From the NCBI GenBank assembly GCA_963666935.1, contig OY762936.1:1984001-2048000 (forward strand): 64,000 nucleotides of DNA, read 5' to 3'. Under the pieces are notes generated by a model. It searched no databases and was not told the DNA's origin. It saw only the letters and a program-made list of their open reading frames with translations. The DNA comes from G963666935 sp963666935 (GTDB taxonomy: Bacteria > Bacillota > Clostridia > Christensenellales > CAG-138). The translations under genes were made by a program, and so were the position numbers. Below, in pieces: positions 16,192 to 26,551 of this stretch. Every line of letters begins with the position of its first letter. Position 1 is the first letter of the stretch.

Positions 16192-17559
16192 TTACTGCCT
16201 TTCCTTGGCAGGCTTGCCCATGAAGATTCCGCCGATGATCATGATCGCCACGAAAATAATGAGGTACTGCCAAAGTCCCAAGCTCATGAACTTATCCACA
16301 GCCGCAATGACCATGAACACGCAGCCTAAGAGCGCCAGAATGGGCCAGATGAAGCGCTTGCCAACACTGAGCTCCCTTTCTTTGGCTATCATCCGAAGGA
16401 TAACGGGGATGTACATCGCATAGAGCGTAACGATGGGCAGCTCGGAAATATCGAAGAGGAATCCACCGCCCTTGCCGTACATGCCGTTATAGTCGATGGG
16501 CAGAAAGTACACCAGCATGAGCAGGGCAATGACAAAGCCCAGCACACAGGAGGCAACGGGCATTTTGAGCTTCTCGGAAACCTTGCTGAAGGTCTTCACG
16601 CAGGGTCCCTCGCCGCGGGCAGCTATGGAGTAAATGCCGCGGACGCAGCCCATAGTCAAGCCGTTTAACGTGCCCAAGCAGGAGATAGTGATGAATCCGG
16701 TGAGGATGGTACCGATTGCGCCGCCAAACACGTTGACATACGCCTGGCTGACGCCGGCCTTATCGGCCAGGGCAGAAAGTTCTACGCCGCCCGCAATACC
16801 GATGAAGTAGAGCAGATAAACGGCCACAATGATAATACCCCCCAAAATCAGCGCAAGAGGCAGGTTCTTTTTTGCGTTGTTCAGCTCGGAATTGATGGCA
16901 GTGGCAATGATCCAGCCCTCATAGGCGAAAGCAGTGGCCACCACGCCGTAGAACAGGGGATTGCCGGCAACGGTGCTCTGCACTACAACTGAAAAGTTGG
17001 TGACGAGGTTACCGGAGGCAATGCCATAGATGATACCGCCAATTGCCATGGCCACCAACGGGACAAGCTTGATGGCAGTTGTGGAAACCTGCCATTTGCC
17101 AGCCAACTTGGGCGCTATGGTATTAAGGATAAAGCTGAGGACCAGGAAGACCAGAGAAACCACCCAGACGGCTGCGGGGATGGCGATCCAACCCACTAAC
17201 ATGCAGAAGTATACGCCGGAGACATAGGCCAATACGCCGGTTAAAGAAGGATAATAAATGATAGCCATAAACCAGCCCACCATGTAGCCATACTTGCTGC
17301 CCACGGCGGCCTCCGCGTAGTCCACAACGCCATTGATTTTTTCGTACTTGGCGCCCATGATGGCAAATGTCACAGCGCAGCAAATCATGATAGCACCGCC
17401 GATAATCCATGCCAGAATACCGGTTGTAAGCGAGCCTGCGGCATTGAGGATAGCGGGTGCCTTGAAGAAGACGCCGCTGCCAATGACGATGCCGATCACC
17501 ATTGCAATCGCAGTGAATAAACCATACTTTTTTTCGAGTTTACTCTCCATTTTTGACAT
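16192..17559 (-). CDS. APC superfamily amino acid permease
   Basis: A 455-residue transporter with about 12 transmembrane helices. The family N-terminus IAMVIGIVIGSGVFFKAP matches the substrate-binding GSG motif of helix 1 in APC transporters, and FAYEGWIIATAIN of helix 6 is also typical. The closest look is the LAT/SteT-like branch (amino acid exchange or uptake). There are two possible starts; ATG 17550 has better spacing from AAGGAG than ATG 17559. It is the gene downstream of the trp operon's 3' end on the same strand, but about 190 bases away. Substrate unknown. Confidence 0.87.
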   Translation of the reverse strand: MSKMESKLEKKYGLFTAIAMVIGIVIGSGVFFKAPAILNAAGSLTTGILAWIIGGAIMICCAVTFAIMGAKYEKINGVVDYAEAAVGSKYGYMVGWFMAIIYYPSLTGVLAYVSGVYFCMLVGWIAIPAAVWVVSLVFLVLSFILNTIAPKLAGKWQVSTTAIKLVPLVAMAIGGIIYGIASGNLVTNFSVVVQSTVAGNPLFYGVVATAFAYEGWIIATAINSELNNAKKNLPLALILGGIIIVAVYLLYFIGIAGGVELSALADKAGVSQAYVNVFGGAIGTILTGFITISCLGTLNGLTMGCVRGIYSIAARGEGPCVKTFSKVSEKLKMPVASCVLGFVIALLMLVYFLPIDYNGMYGKGGGFLFDISELPIVTLYAMYIPVILRMIAKERELSVGKRFIWPILALLGCVFMVIAAVDKFMSLGLWQYLIIFVAIMIIGGIFMGKPAKERQ

Positions 17560-17753
17560 TCTCCTTTTTTTGATGTGATAATGCCAATGACCCGTTTGGC
17601 ATTACAGAATATATAATATCAAATTCCTTCACAAAAAAAAAGAGGTTATAACATTTTTGTAAACTTTTTATGTCACCAGCGTGAACATGGGAGGCGAAAA
17701 ATTACCAATCTCCCGCGCTTTGCCACTGCGACAGGCAAACTTTTTCCGTCCGG

Positions 17754-18773
17754 CTACACCGCGTGGGACAGCATTCTCAGCTGCACCAGCTTTGTCAGCG
17801 CCTCACCGCTGTCGATGAGTTTCGAAGCCAAAGCGATGCCCTCCCCAAAGGTTTCGGCCTTCCCTCCCACCATCAGTGCGCCGGCTGCGTTGAAAACGAT
17901 GGCGTCCCTGCGGGGGCCCGTAATCTGGTTCCGAAACGTACCCAATATGACATCCGCATTTTCCCTGGGCGTGCCGGTCATGATCTCCTCCAGCGTACAG
18001 CGCTTCAACCCGAAATCCTCCGGGCAGATTTCATAGCGACTGATTTCGCCGTTTTGAAGTTCTACAATTTGCGTGGCCCCTACAAGAGAGATTTCGTCCA
18101 AACCATCCACACCGTGGATAAACATGGCCCGGGTATAGCCCAACTCCATCGCCACCTGCGGCACCGTTTCTAGAAGCTCAGGCTTATACACGCCCAGCAG
18201 ATGGCGCGGCGCAAAGGCCGGATTAATCAGGGGGCCGATCATGGAATGGAATATGGTTTTGATGCCCAGTTCCGCTTCGGGAGGCAGCAACTTGCTCATG
18301 ACGGGATGGAAGAAAGACGCGCAGATAAACGCGATGCCGATTTCCTCAATCAGCTTTTCCACCTGTGCAGACGACAGGTCGATTTTTACCCCCAGCGCCT
18401 CCATCACATCCGCATTGCCGGACAGGCCACAGATGGACCGGCTGCCGTGCTTCGCCACGGGGATGCCCGCCGCGGCGGCCACCACCGCCGCAGCTGTGGA
18501 AATATTGAATGTGCTCCGACCTCCCCCTGTGCCGCAGGTATCCATCAGCTCTGCGGATACCCGGGGTTTGATCGGTACGCAGTTTTGCCGCATGGCTTTG
18601 GCAATGGACGTGATTTCTGCCAAGGACGCCCCTTTCATTAGGAGGGCCACCTGAAAGCCCGCGATTTGCACATCCGTCACATTGCCGCTGTGGATGGTGC
18701 CGATCAATTCGAAAATTTCCGCCTCAGACAGATCCTGCCCCGCGGTAATTTTTGACATCATTTCCTTATACAT
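17754..18773 (-). CDS. Second TrpD-like phosphoribosyltransferase at the end of the trp operon
   Basis: A 339-residue homologue of anthranilate phosphoribosyltransferase, 12 bases after trpA and with its own GGAGG site (start 18773). It keeps the TrpD fold landmarks: DTCGTGGGRSTFNIS, AKHGSRSICG, a MEALGVKI segment, the GPLINPA loop and GLDEISL. Two usually conserved active-site positions differ from the trpD copy in the same operon: GTGGD is GTGGG, and KHGNR is KHGSR. The Asp-Glu pair in LDEIS that binds magnesium is present. It is full length with a sound frame, so it is unlikely to be decaying. It may use another aromatic acceptor, be a partner subunit, or be a redundant TrpD. Confidence 0.8.
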   Translation of the reverse strand: MYKEMMSKITAGQDLSEAEIFELIGTIHSGNVTDVQIAGFQVALLMKGASLAEITSIAKAMRQNCVPIKPRVSAELMDTCGTGGGRSTFNISTAAAVVAAAAGIPVAKHGSRSICGLSGNADVMEALGVKIDLSSAQVEKLIEEIGIAFICASFFHPVMSKLLPPEAELGIKTIFHSMIGPLINPAFAPRHLLGVYKPELLETVPQVAMELGYTRAMFIHGVDGLDEISLVGATQIVELQNGEISRYEICPEDFGLKRCTLEEIMTGTPRENADVILGTFRNQITGPRRDAIVFNAAGALMVGGKAETFGEGIALASKLIDSGEALTKLVQLRMLSHAV

Positions 18774-18785
18774 TTTTTCCTCCAA

Positions 18786-19562
18786 TCAGACTGCGCTGAT
18801 CGCCGCTTTCATTGCCTTCACGTAATCCGCAACATAGGGCGCGGCATCCCTGCCATACTGCCCCACCAGTTTTACGATGGCCGAGCCCACAATGACGCCG
18901 TCGGCCTTTTGCGCCATTTGAGCCGCCTGCTCCGGCATGGAGATACCGAACCCCACCGCCACGGGAAGATCGGTCGCTTCCCGGATCAGCTTAACCATCG
19001 CATCCACATCCGAGGTGATTTCGCTGCGCATTCCCGTGACCCCCAGCGAAGAGACACAGTAGATAAAGCCTTCCGCTTCCTTTGCAATCATGGAAACGCG
19101 CCGGTTTGAGGTAGGCGCCACCAGTGAGATCAGATCCAGCCCACACTTCCTGCACGCAGGCGCAAAATCCTCCTTTTCCTCAAAGGGTACGTCAGGCAGG
19201 ATTATTCCATCCACGCCCACTTCCGCCGCGGCCTTAAGAAAGCGGTCGGTGCCGTAGGAAAACACTACGTTGGCGTAGGTCATAAAGACCAACGGGACAT
19301 TGACTCTGCTTCTCACCCGGTGCACCATCTCAAAGATTTTATCCGTGGTGACGCCACCCATAAGCGCCCGCTGATTTGCGGCTTGAATCACCGGCCCTTC
19401 CGCTGTAGGATCCGAAAAGGGGATGCCAAGCTCGATCAAATCCGCGCCTGCGGCGGCAATCGTTTGAATCAATGCTTCGGTGGTTTCAAGGTCTGGGTCC
19501 CCACAGGTGAGAAATGCCACAAAGGCTTTTCCTTGGTCAAAGGCTTTTTTTATGTTGCTCAT
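18786..19562 (-). CDS. trpA: Tryptophan synthase alpha chain
   Basis: A 258-residue TIM-barrel protein that cleaves indole-3-glycerol phosphate to indole and glyceraldehyde 3-phosphate and passes indole to TrpB. It has the signature [14 protein letters not shown] with catalytic Glu and Asp, [25 protein letters not shown], and the phosphate-binding VGFGIS and GVIVGSAIV. The start overlaps the trpB stop by 4 bases (ATGA). Length is usual for the family. Confidence 0.96.
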   Translation of the reverse strand: MSNIKKAFDQGKAFVAFLTCGDPDLETTEALIQTIAAAGADLIELGIPFSDPTAEGPVIQAANQRALMGGVTTDKIFEMVHRVRSRVNVPLVFMTYANVVFSYGTDRFLKAAAEVGVDGIILPDVPFEEKEDFAPACRKCGLDLISLVAPTSNRRVSMIAKEAEGFIYCVSSLGVTGMRSEITSDVDAMVKLIREATDLPVAVGFGISMPEQAAQMAQKADGVIVGSAIVKLVGQYGRDAAPYVADYVKAMKAAISAV

Positions 19563-20743
19563 TCGGATATGTCCTCCCCTCTGTATCGCGCGATGGCCGC
19601 ACAGTCCTTGTCGCCGCGGCCGGAAAGGTTGATGACCAGGATCTGATCCTTCCCCATCGTGGGCGCCAGCTTCATGGCATAGGCCACGGCGTGGGCGCTC
19701 TCCACAGCGGGGATGATCCCTTCCGTGCGAGAGAGATACTCGAAGGCGTTTACCGCCTCATCGTCGGTAATAGGTACATACTGCGCCCGGCCGGTATCGT
19801 GCAGGCAGGCGTGTTCGGGGCCAATACCGGGGTAGTCCAGCCCAGCGGAAATGGAGTACACCGGCGCGATCTGCCCGTATTCATCCTGACAGAAGTAGGA
19901 TTTCATGCCGTGGAAGATACCCAATCTGCCGGTGGATATGGTAGCCGCCGTTTCAAAGGTATCGATCCCCCGCCCCGCCGCTTCGCAGCCGATGAGCCGC
20001 ACACCCGGATCGTTGAGGAAATGATAAAACGCGCCGATGGCATTGGAGCCTCCGCCCACGCAGGCCAGTACCGCGTCGGGCAATCGGCCTTCCTTTTCCA
20101 GCATTTGCGCCTTGATTTCCTTTGAGATCACCGCTTGAAAATCCCGGACGATGGTGGGAAATGGGTGTGGCCCCATGACCGAGCCCAGCACGTAGTGGGT
20201 ATCCTCGATGCGCCTTGTCCATTCCCGCATGGTTTCGGAAACCGCATCCTTGAGCGTTGCCGTACCAGACGTGACCGGGTGCACATTCGCGCCCAAAAGC
20301 CGCATCCGGTAGACGTTGAGCACCTGACGCTTCGTATCTTCTTCGCCCATGAAGATATCGCATTCCATCCCCATGAGCGCCGCGGCGGTGGCGGTGGCCA
20401 CGCCGTGCTGCCCGGCCCCGGTCTCTGCGATTAACCGGGCTTTGCCCATCTTCTTCGCTAGGAGCGCCTGCCCCAGGACATTGTTGATCTTATGGGAGCC
20501 GGTATGATTTAAATCCTCGCGCTTGAGATAAATCTTTGCGCCGCAAAGATCCTGCGTCATCTTCTGTGCAAAATATAGGCGCGACGGTCTTCCAGCGTAA
20601 TTGTTGAGCAAATTCGTCAGCTCAGCGTTGAACTGCGGGTCTTCTTTATAATGGTTGTATGCCTCTTCCAGCTCGATGACGGCGCTCATGAGCGTTTCCG
20701 GCAAATACTGCCCGCCGTGAATTCCGAACCTTCCTTTTGACAT
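19559..20743 (-). CDS. trpB: Tryptophan synthase beta chain
   Basis: A 394-residue PLP enzyme that condenses indole and serine to tryptophan. The PLP lysine is in HTGSHKINN, the phosphate-binding loop is GGGSNAIG, and the entry Glu is in AETGAGQHG. This is the standard TrpB1 type paired with TrpA. The ATG at 20743 follows GGGAGGAG by seven bases and is preferred to the in-frame ATG at 20779, which lies inside trpF. Confidence 0.97.
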   Translation of the reverse strand: MSKGRFGIHGGQYLPETLMSAVIELEEAYNHYKEDPQFNAELTNLLNNYAGRPSRLYFAQKMTQDLCGAKIYLKREDLNHTGSHKINNVLGQALLAKKMGKARLIAETGAGQHGVATATAAALMGMECDIFMGEEDTKRQVLNVYRMRLLGANVHPVTSGTATLKDAVSETMREWTRRIEDTHYVLGSVMGPHPFPTIVRDFQAVISKEIKAQMLEKEGRLPDAVLACVGGGSNAIGAFYHFLNDPGVRLIGCEAAGRGIDTFETAATISTGRLGIFHGMKSYFCQDEYGQIAPVYSISAGLDYPGIGPEHACLHDTGRAQYVPITDDEAVNAFEYLSRTEGIIPAVESAHAVAYAMKLAPTMGKDQILVINLSGRGDKDCAAIARYRGEDISE

Positions 20744-20775
20744 TGTGTTTTCTCCTCCCGTTGTCTTGTTGCTTC

Positions 20776-21384
20776 TCATTGGCCTCTTGCCGCAGCCACC
20801 GCCGCGGAGATTTTTTCCCTGTCCTTCAGGCCGTCTGTTTCCACGCCGGAGCTGAGATCCACCGCATAAGGATGAAAGCGGCCAATGGCATCCGATATGG
20901 TTTTCGGGGTCAGTCCCCCGGCGAGGATGAAGGGACGCGGAAAGCCATGGATCAGCGACCAGTCGAAGGGTTCCCCTGTGCCCTGCCCGCTGTCCAACAG
21001 CACCAGATCCGCCGCACTTGCCGCGGCAGCCTCAATGTCCTTATTCGAGCGGATTTTAAAGGCTTTCCAGATTTCAGTGCTGGAAAGAAGTTCCCGAAGC
21101 GCCCTGATTTCGTCATCGCTTTCGCCGCCATGGAGTTGTACCGTACTGATGGTCTTTTCTCGGCAAAGCCCCGCAATCATTTCTTTGGGCGCGTCCACAA
21201 ATACGCCCACGGTAACGATGGAAGGACCTATTGCTTCGCGCAGCGCCCGAGCCTGCGCCTGTGTTAGATTCCGGTGGCTTTTTTCGTAAAACACAAAGCC
21301 CGCATAGTCCGGCAGGGCGGCATTGACGGCTTGTGCATCACAGGGGCGAAACAGGCCGCAAATTTTGATCTTCGTTCCGCTCAT
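20776..21384 (-). CDS. trpF: Phosphoribosylanthranilate isomerase
   Basis: A 202-residue TIM barrel. The catalytic Cys is in KICGLFRP, followed by [15 protein letters not shown] and [10 protein letters not shown], ending in [13 protein letters not shown], which is the canonical TrpF signature. It isomerises PRA to CdRP. Start and stop overlap trpC and the trpB leader by a few bases, so it is coupled in the operon. Here trpF is separate from trpC, unlike the fused enzyme of enteric bacteria. Confidence 0.96.
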   Translation of the reverse strand: MSGTKIKICGLFRPCDAQAVNAALPDYAGFVFYEKSHRNLTQAQARALREAIGPSIVTVGVFVDAPKEMIAGLCREKTISTVQLHGGESDDEIRALRELLSSTEIWKAFKIRSNKDIEAAAASAADLVLLDSGQGTGEPFDWSLIHGFPRPFILAGGLTPKTISDAIGRFHPYAVDLSSGVETDGLKDREKISAAVAAARGQ

Positions 21385-22163
21385 TGCGCCGCCCTCCGAA
21401 AAGACTTCAGCATCACTCCGGGGTCTTTTGCCCGCATGAGCGCCTCGCCAATGAGCGCCGCGTCCGCGCCGATTTTTTGAAGCGCCGCCGCATCCGCAGG
21501 GGAACGCACGCCGGATTCCGCCACAAAGAGCGCAGAAGCCGGTATTTTTTCCCGCAGCCGCGCGGCATTTTCAAAATCCACGGTAAAATCCCTCAGGTTT
21601 CGGTTGTTGACGCCGATGAGGGTCGCACCCGCCGAAACTGCCACTTCCACTTCGGCCTCATCATGGGCCTCTACCAGAGTGCAGATTCCCAGTTCATCGC
21701 AAATTTCCAGATACTGGCAGATCGTACCTGCATCCAGCAGCGAGCATATGAGTAGCGCCGCATCTGCGCCCATACACTTCGCCTCGTAGAGCTGGTATTC
21801 GTCCACGGTGAAATCCTTGCGGAGCATGGGAATTGAAACGTCTAGACGGATTTCGCGGAAAATCTCATCCGAACCCAAAAACCATTTTGGCTCCGTCAGG
21901 CAGGAGATGCAATCCGCCCCCGCCCCCTCGTATTTTTTCGCGATCTCACGGTAGGGGAACTCTTCCGAAATAATGCCCTTGGAAGGCGACGCCTTTTTCA
22001 CTTCGCAGATGAATGACAGCCCCGGCGTTTGCAGGGCGCGGGCAAAGCGGAAGTCGCCCTTAGGCAAATCCATTGCCTTTGCACGCATCTCTTCCGTGCA
22101 GACTTGTGCTTTTGCCTGCTCAACCCGTTTCGCAGCATAGGCCGCCAGTTCATCTAATATCAT
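21381..22163 (-). CDS. trpC: Indole-3-glycerol phosphate synthase
   Basis: A 260-residue TIM-barrel enzyme that cyclises and decarboxylates CdRP. Signature [13 protein letters not shown] with the catalytic lysine, then [33 protein letters not shown] and VAESGV. The ATG overlaps the trpD stop by 4 bases. Confidence 0.96.
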   Translation of the reverse strand: MILDELAAYAAKRVEQAKAQVCTEEMRAKAMDLPKGDFRFARALQTPGLSFICEVKKASPSKGIISEEFPYREIAKKYEGAGADCISCLTEPKWFLGSDEIFREIRLDVSIPMLRKDFTVDEYQLYEAKCMGADAALLICSLLDAGTICQYLEICDELGICTLVEAHDEAEVEVAVSAGATLIGVNNRNLRDFTVDFENAARLREKIPASALFVAESGVRSPADAAALQKIGADAALIGEALMRAKDPGVMLKSFRRAAQ

Positions 22164-23182
22164 GAGAGTACCTCTGATCGGTTAGATGCTTCCACAAATT
22201 CATTTAGCTTCGCTTTCGCCTTTCCGCTTTCAATCAGCTCTGCCGCAAGCTTCACGCCATCCGCATGCGAGTTCGCCTTTCCGGCGATATACAGCCCCGC
22301 GCCCGCGTTTAAAAGCACCGCCTCGTATTTAGGGCCCTTGACGCCATCCAGAACGTCCAGCGTAATCTGGGCATTTTCCTCCGGCGTTCCCCCTTCGAGA
22401 TCGGCCTTCGCACAACGCGCGAAGCCGAAATACTCCGGCGTAATTATGTACTTGTTGAAATTATCTTCCCCAAATTCACAGACCGTGGTGGGGGCTGACA
22501 TGGAAATTTCATCCAGTTTATCTTGCCCGTAAACCACCATGCCACGCTTGACCCCAAGGTTTTTCAGCACACGGGCCAGCGGTTCCACCAGCGCCTCGGT
22601 ATAGACCCCCAGTACCTCCATGTTGGCGCAAGCGGGGTTAGTCAGTGGGCCGAGGATGTTAAATATGGTGCGAACGCCCAGTTCCTTGCGCACCGGGCCC
22701 ACGTGCTTCATGGACGAATGGTAATTGGGCGCAAAGAAGAAGCAAATGCCGATGGTATTGAGCAGCTCCACGCACTTTTCCGGAGAAAGGCCAATCTTTA
22801 CCCCCAGCGCCTCTAGGCAGTCTGCGGCACCGCTCTTGGAGGACGCCGCGCGGTTGCCATGCTTCGCCACCTTAACGCCTGAAGACGCGGCAACAATGGC
22901 CGCAGTAGTGGAAATATTGAAGGTTTTCGCGCCGTCGCCCCCGGTTCCCACAATCTCTAGTAGGTCCTCTTCACAAGTTACCTTCGTGGCGTGGGCACGC
23001 ATGCCTGCGGCGCAGGCAGTGATTTCCTCAATGGTCTCCCCCTTGGCAGATAGCGCCGCAAGGAACGCCGCCGTCTGCACATGGGAGGTTTCGCCGTTCA
23101 TGATCTCGTCCATTACGGCGATGGCCTCGTCATAGGTTAGGTTCTTTTGGTCGATGAGTTTTGCCGTTGCTTCCCGAATCAT
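22160..23182 (-). CDS. trpD: Anthranilate phosphoribosyltransferase
   Basis: A 340-residue enzyme that joins anthranilate to PRPP. The PRPP loop [13 protein letters not shown], the anthranilate-site [12 protein letters not shown], the GPLTNPA loop and the Mg-binding LDEISMS are all canonical. It lies 12 bases after trpG and is not fused to it. Compare the second, diverged TrpD-like gene at the 3' end of the operon, which has substitutions in two of these motifs. Confidence 0.96.
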   Translation of the reverse strand: MIREATAKLIDQKNLTYDEAIAVMDEIMNGETSHVQTAAFLAALSAKGETIEEITACAAGMRAHATKVTCEEDLLEIVGTGGDGAKTFNISTTAAIVAASSGVKVAKHGNRAASSKSGAADCLEALGVKIGLSPEKCVELLNTIGICFFFAPNYHSSMKHVGPVRKELGVRTIFNILGPLTNPACANMEVLGVYTEALVEPLARVLKNLGVKRGMVVYGQDKLDEISMSAPTTVCEFGEDNFNKYIITPEYFGFARCAKADLEGGTPEENAQITLDVLDGVKGPKYEAVLLNAGAGLYIAGKANSHADGVKLAAELIESGKAKAKLNEFVEASNRSEVLS

Positions 23183-23194
23183 AATAAGCCTCCT

Positions 23195-23761
23195 TTAAAG
23201 CGTGAGAAAATTCTCAATGATGTGGATTCCTTCCGGCGTCAGGATGGATTCTGGGTGAAACTGCACACCGAAAATGGGATATTTGTCATGCTGCACGGCC
23301 ATAATTTCGCCGTCTTCGGTTTCGGCCGTGATCTTTAGGCAGTCGGGAAGGGTGTTCTGCGCCGCCGAGAGGGAGTGATACCGTGCCGCTTGGATTTGCT
23401 GCGGCAGCCCTTGGAAAATCGGGCAGGCGTTGTTTAAAGTCACTTGGGACTGTTTGCCGTGCATCAGCTGCTTGGCATGGGCAATGGTGGCCCCAAACGC
23501 TTCGCAGATGGCCTGATGGCCCAAGCATACGCCCAAAATCGGAATGCTCTTGCCAAGCTCCCCCGCCGCTTCCACACATACACCCGCGTCCTTCGGATAT
23601 CCCGGCCCCGGCGACAGGAGAATATGGGATGGCTGGAGCGCCTTGATTTCCTTCACGGTCAGTTCGTCGTTGCGGATCACGCGGATCTCCGGGTTGATGG
23701 TTCCCACGAGCTGATAGAGGTTGTAGGAAAAGCTGTCATAATTGTCGATCAATAGAATCAT
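23195..23761 (-). CDS. trpG: Anthranilate synthase component II (glutamine amidotransferase)
   Basis: A 188-residue class I amidotransferase. It has the nucleophile Cys in GVCLGHQAI, the His-Glu pair in FHPESILT, the oxyanion region SPGPGYP, and DNYDSF at the N-terminus. It supplies ammonia to TrpE. Because no pabAB pair is seen nearby it may also serve folate synthesis, which is common in Firmicutes. It overlaps the trpE stop by 4 bases. Confidence 0.95.
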   Translation of the reverse strand: MILLIDNYDSFSYNLYQLVGTINPEIRVIRNDELTVKEIKALQPSHILLSPGPGYPKDAGVCVEAAGELGKSIPILGVCLGHQAICEAFGATIAHAKQLMHGKQSQVTLNNACPIFQGLPQQIQAARYHSLSAAQNTLPDCLKITAETEDGEIMAVQHDKYPIFGVQFHPESILTPEGIHIIENFLTL

Positions 23762-25233
23762 TGGTCAAGTCCCTCCTGTGCGATTTCCAGCGCCCGAACA
23801 AGAGCTTTTGCCTTGTTGATGCACTCCTGATATTCGCTTTGTGGCACACTATCCGCCACAATGCCCGCGCCGGAACGGATAAACACCTTCCCGTTCTTTT
23901 TGAAGGCAATGCGGATGGCGATGCAGGTATCCAAATTGCCGGTAAAATCGATATAGCCGATGGCGCCGCCGTAAATGCCGCGCTTGTTATTTTCCAGCGC
24001 GTCGATGATTTCGCAGGCGCGGATTTTGGGCGCGCCTGAAAGGGTTCCGGCGGGAAGCACCGCTTCCACTGCGTCCACGGCGTCCTTATCGGGCCGGATT
24101 TGACCCCGGACGGTAGATCCGATATGCATCACATGGGAAAACCGCTCCACGCTCATGTACTTCTCCACTTCCACGCTGCCGAATTTGCTGATTTTTCCGA
24201 TATCGTTGCGGCCCAGATCTACAAGCATGTTGTGCTCGGCCCGTTCCTTTTCATCGGCAAGCAGCTCTGCCTCAAGGCGCAAATCCTCCTCCTTTGTCTT
24301 GCCCCGGGGGCGGGTTCCCGCCAGCGGGAAGGTATGCAGCACGCCGTTTTCCAGCTTCACCAGCGTTTCCGGCGAAGCCCCGGCGATCTCAATGTCGTCG
24401 CTGGAAAAATAAAACATATACGGAGAGGGGTTGGTAGTGCGGAGCACGCGGTAGGTATCCAGTAGACTTCCTTCAAAATCCACGTCCAGCCGGTTGGACA
24501 GCACCACCTGAAATATATCCCCCTCGCGGATATATTCCTTGGCCCGCTCCACCATGGCGCAATACCGTTCCTCTTCGAACAGCGTGCGGATGGAGGAAGT
24601 CATTTTGCCCGGTATATCATGGGAGAACGCGCCGTACAGGACCAGCTCCCTGAGATTTTTCAGCTCCATTTCTCCCCGCTTATACTCCGTTTCCAGATCC
24701 TCGCAGCGCACGTTGACAATCAGAATCAGCTTCTGACGAAAGTTGTCAAAGGCGATGACCTTGTCAAAGAGCATCAGATCCACGTCCTTAAAGCCCTCCC
24801 CGTCCTGTGCTGTGAGTGCAAGGGTAGGTTCCACGTACTTGATGTAATCGTAGGAAAAGTAGCCCACCAGCCCGCCGGTAAAAGGCGGGAGATCCTCTAA
24901 ATGCGGGCTGCGGTTGTCTGCGAGCACCTGCCGGATCATATCCGCGGGATGCTTGGTCTCCAATGAAACGGCAGACCCCGCCCGGATCGTCAACTTCCCA
25001 TCCGTACAGGTCAATTCCATAGCCGGGTCAAAACCCAAAAACGTATATCTGCCCCACTTCTCTCTATCTTCCACGGACTCCAGCATATAACAGTGCCTGC
25101 TGACATTCTTCAGCCTGCGTAGCACCTCGATGGGAGTGATGCCGTCACTGAAAAGCTCGCAGCTCACGGGGATCACTTTGTATTCCCCCGTCTTCGCTAG
25201 TTCTCTCGCTTCCGAATAACTCGGTTTCAACAT
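23758..25233 (-). CDS. trpE: Anthranilate synthase component I
   Basis: A 491-residue chorismate-utilising enzyme. The N-terminal domain carries the feedback element MLESVE (family LLES), which binds tryptophan and gives allosteric inhibition. The C-terminal catalytic domain has FQVVLSNRLDV, AGTRPRG, DLGRNDIGK, GTLSGAPK, YGGAIGY and IRSGAGIV. The start is ATG 25233; the longer frame to 25413 runs through the T-box terminator and is not coding. It is the first gene of trpEGDCFBA, controlled by the T-box leader. Confidence 0.96.
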   Translation of the reverse strand: MLKPSYSEARELAKTGEYKVIPVSCELFSDGITPIEVLRRLKNVSRHCYMLESVEDREKWGRYTFLGFDPAMELTCTDGKLTIRAGSAVSLETKHPADMIRQVLADNRSPHLEDLPPFTGGLVGYFSYDYIKYVEPTLALTAQDGEGFKDVDLMLFDKVIAFDNFRQKLILIVNVRCEDLETEYKRGEMELKNLRELVLYGAFSHDIPGKMTSSIRTLFEEERYCAMVERAKEYIREGDIFQVVLSNRLDVDFEGSLLDTYRVLRTTNPSPYMFYFSSDDIEIAGASPETLVKLENGVLHTFPLAGTRPRGKTKEEDLRLEAELLADEKERAEHNMLVDLGRNDIGKISKFGSVEVEKYMSVERFSHVMHIGSTVRGQIRPDKDAVDAVEAVLPAGTLSGAPKIRACEIIDALENNKRGIYGGAIGYIDFTGNLDTCIAIRIAFKKNGKVFIRSGAGIVADSVPQSEYQECINKAKALVRALEIAQEGLDQ

Positions 25234-25282
25234 GCTCACAATGCGCCTTCCTTTCCACTGTTGCGTTTTGCGCAAAGGCAAA

Positions 25283-25323
25283 CAAAAAAGCTCGCCTTTG
25301 ACAATTACTGTCAAGGACGAGCC
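25283..25323 (-). terminator. T-box attenuator terminator of the trp operon
   Basis: On the minus strand GCTCG and CGAGC close a long stem with an inner TTGACA / TGTCAA arm, followed by six Ts. Its 5' side starts just after the T-box sequence, as expected for a T-box terminator. Confidence 0.85.
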
Positions 25324-25530
25324 AATGCTCGCGGTGCCACCTTGATTCACGGAAAAATCCCGTGCGCTCAGCAGGATACGAATATATCCCCGGCAACTGA
25401 CGTATGCCCACACGTCGCAGAATACTTGGCTTGCGCCTTTGACTGCGCCCTCGGCGGTCCATTTGATGACTTGTTTTCTGCCCGATTCTCAGCATCGCGG
25501 GCTCTCTGGAAGAGCATCGTCACCGTTATC
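25284..25530 (-). ncRNA. T-box leader of the trp operon (tRNA-Trp)
   Basis: On the minus strand the canonical T-box AAGGTGGCACCGCG (25342-25329) precedes the terminator, and a Stem I with GAGAATC in its distal part lies upstream. The bulge UGGC is complementary to a GCCA tRNA end, fitting the G discriminator of tRNA-Trp. A UGG triplet at 25461-25459 in AAAUGGACC is a good candidate specifier. Uncharged tRNA-Trp is expected to allow read-through into trpE. Confidence 0.92.
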
Positions 25531-25567
25531 TCCGCGTCAACGGTTTATGCAATATTTTATTTTTGCA

Positions 25568-25596
25568 AGGTTATCACAGTTCACCGGGTTTGTCAA
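25568..25596 (-). promoter_or_regulatory. Possible promoter of the trp operon
   Basis: TTGACA and TAACCT on the minus strand with a 17-nt spacer, upstream of T-box Stem I. The -35 is perfect and the -10 is weak. Confidence 0.4.
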
Positions 25597-25656
25597 CCGG
25601 TTTTTTACAGTATATTCGCCCGCCGAAGAAAATGACCGCTAAAATAAAAACCTGCC

Positions 25657-25914
25657 TTACAGCTTATGCGCGTTGTAAAATTCCTTGAGCGCCGCTTTTG
25701 TCTCCGGGGGTAACTGGCTTTTTTTGATTCCCCGGATGGCCCCCTCCAGCGCGTACAGCCTATGGATGCAGGCAGAGGGGTCAATCGCCTGTATCTTCAG
25801 CCATGCCTCTTTGCTCCCCGCCGCTTTGAGCTGCGCATAGGTCGCAATCCCCGCTTGTATTAGCTGCCCGTCCACCACTTCGCCAATGTTGGGCAGGTTC
25901 GATAACTCTCCCAT
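25657..25914 (-). CDS. TfoX C-terminal-domain protein
   Basis: An 85-residue protein made only of the helix-hairpin-helix-like TfoX/Sxy C-terminal domain (LPNIGEVVDGQLIQAGI, then AIRGIKKSQLPPETKAALKEF). In gamma-proteobacteria TfoX regulates competence, but stand-alone C-terminal domains are widespread in Firmicutes with no proven role. ATG 25914 is preferred to 25920 because AGGAGG then has proper spacing. It follows the permease by 25 bases and is probably the last gene of the GntR-ABC operon. Confidence 0.8.
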   Translation of the reverse strand: MGELSNLPNIGEVVDGQLIQAGIATYAQLKAAGSKEAWLKIQAIDPSACIHRLYALEGAIRGIKKSQLPPETKAALKEFYNAHKL

Positions 25915-25939
25915 ATGCATGCCTCCTAAAAAGAAACTA

Positions 25940-26551
25940 CTACTGCTTTTTTTTGTATATGCCGATGGAAATCAGGATGGAAGCGATGTTGATCAAGATA
26001 GTTCCAGTCACGGTCAAAAGAGAAATTTCTATTAGATCTCCTTTTACGGAGGAAAGCACGGCCACCAACCTGTCGCCAAACATCGTGCCCATCATGGCAA
26101 TCGCCGCAACCATGACAAAAAATACCAGCCGCCCCTTTTCCACACCAAGCTTAAACATCACCGGTAGATTTACAGCCTGTAGCACCGTGGCAACGCAGAT
26201 TATCGCAAGCAGTGATATCATACTTGGGAAATCAACCGGCACTTTTTTTATCAAGCTCATGGCGATTTGGGCGGCGACCGAGAGGGCCGTGGCGCAGAAC
26301 GCGGAAAGATACCCGAGTATATATTTGCTCATCACGATGCTCTTTGCGGAATATGGCATCATGGCGGCCAAAGTGTTCCATTTGGATCGCTCGTCGTACG
26401 CCAGAGCCGTAATCGGAAGCATGGTAGCGTAAACGATGGCAAAACTCGAGGCGGAGTATCCTGAAAAGATAGCCAAAAACGCAAGGATCAGAATAAATAT
26501 CTTGATCTGCTTCGTCAGGGTATAGAAGTCTTTCAACAATAAGCCTTTCAC
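25940..26551 (-). CDS. ABC-2 transporter permease
   Basis: A 203-residue protein with six predicted transmembrane segments and the YDERSKWNTLAAMMPYS motif of ABC-2 permeases that pair with YtrB- or PmtA/C-like ATPases. Its ATG overlaps the ATPase stop (ATGA). It forms the membrane part of the GntR-controlled exporter. Homologues are tied to cell-envelope stress or peptide export; the cargo here is unknown. Confidence 0.85.
   Translation of the reverse strand: MKGLLLKDFYTLTKQIKIFILILAFLAIFSGYSASSFAIVYATMLPITALAYDERSKWNTLAAMMPYSAKSIVMSKYILGYLSAFCATALSVAAQIAMSLIKKVPVDFPSMISLLAIICVATVLQAVNLPVMFKLGVEKGRLVFFVMVAAIAMMGTMFGDRLVAVLSSVKGDLIEISLLTVTGTILINIASILISIGIYKKKQ

Noticed and set aside
25234..25413. 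60-residue extension of TrpE
   Set aside because: It covers the T-box terminator and the T-box sequence itself.
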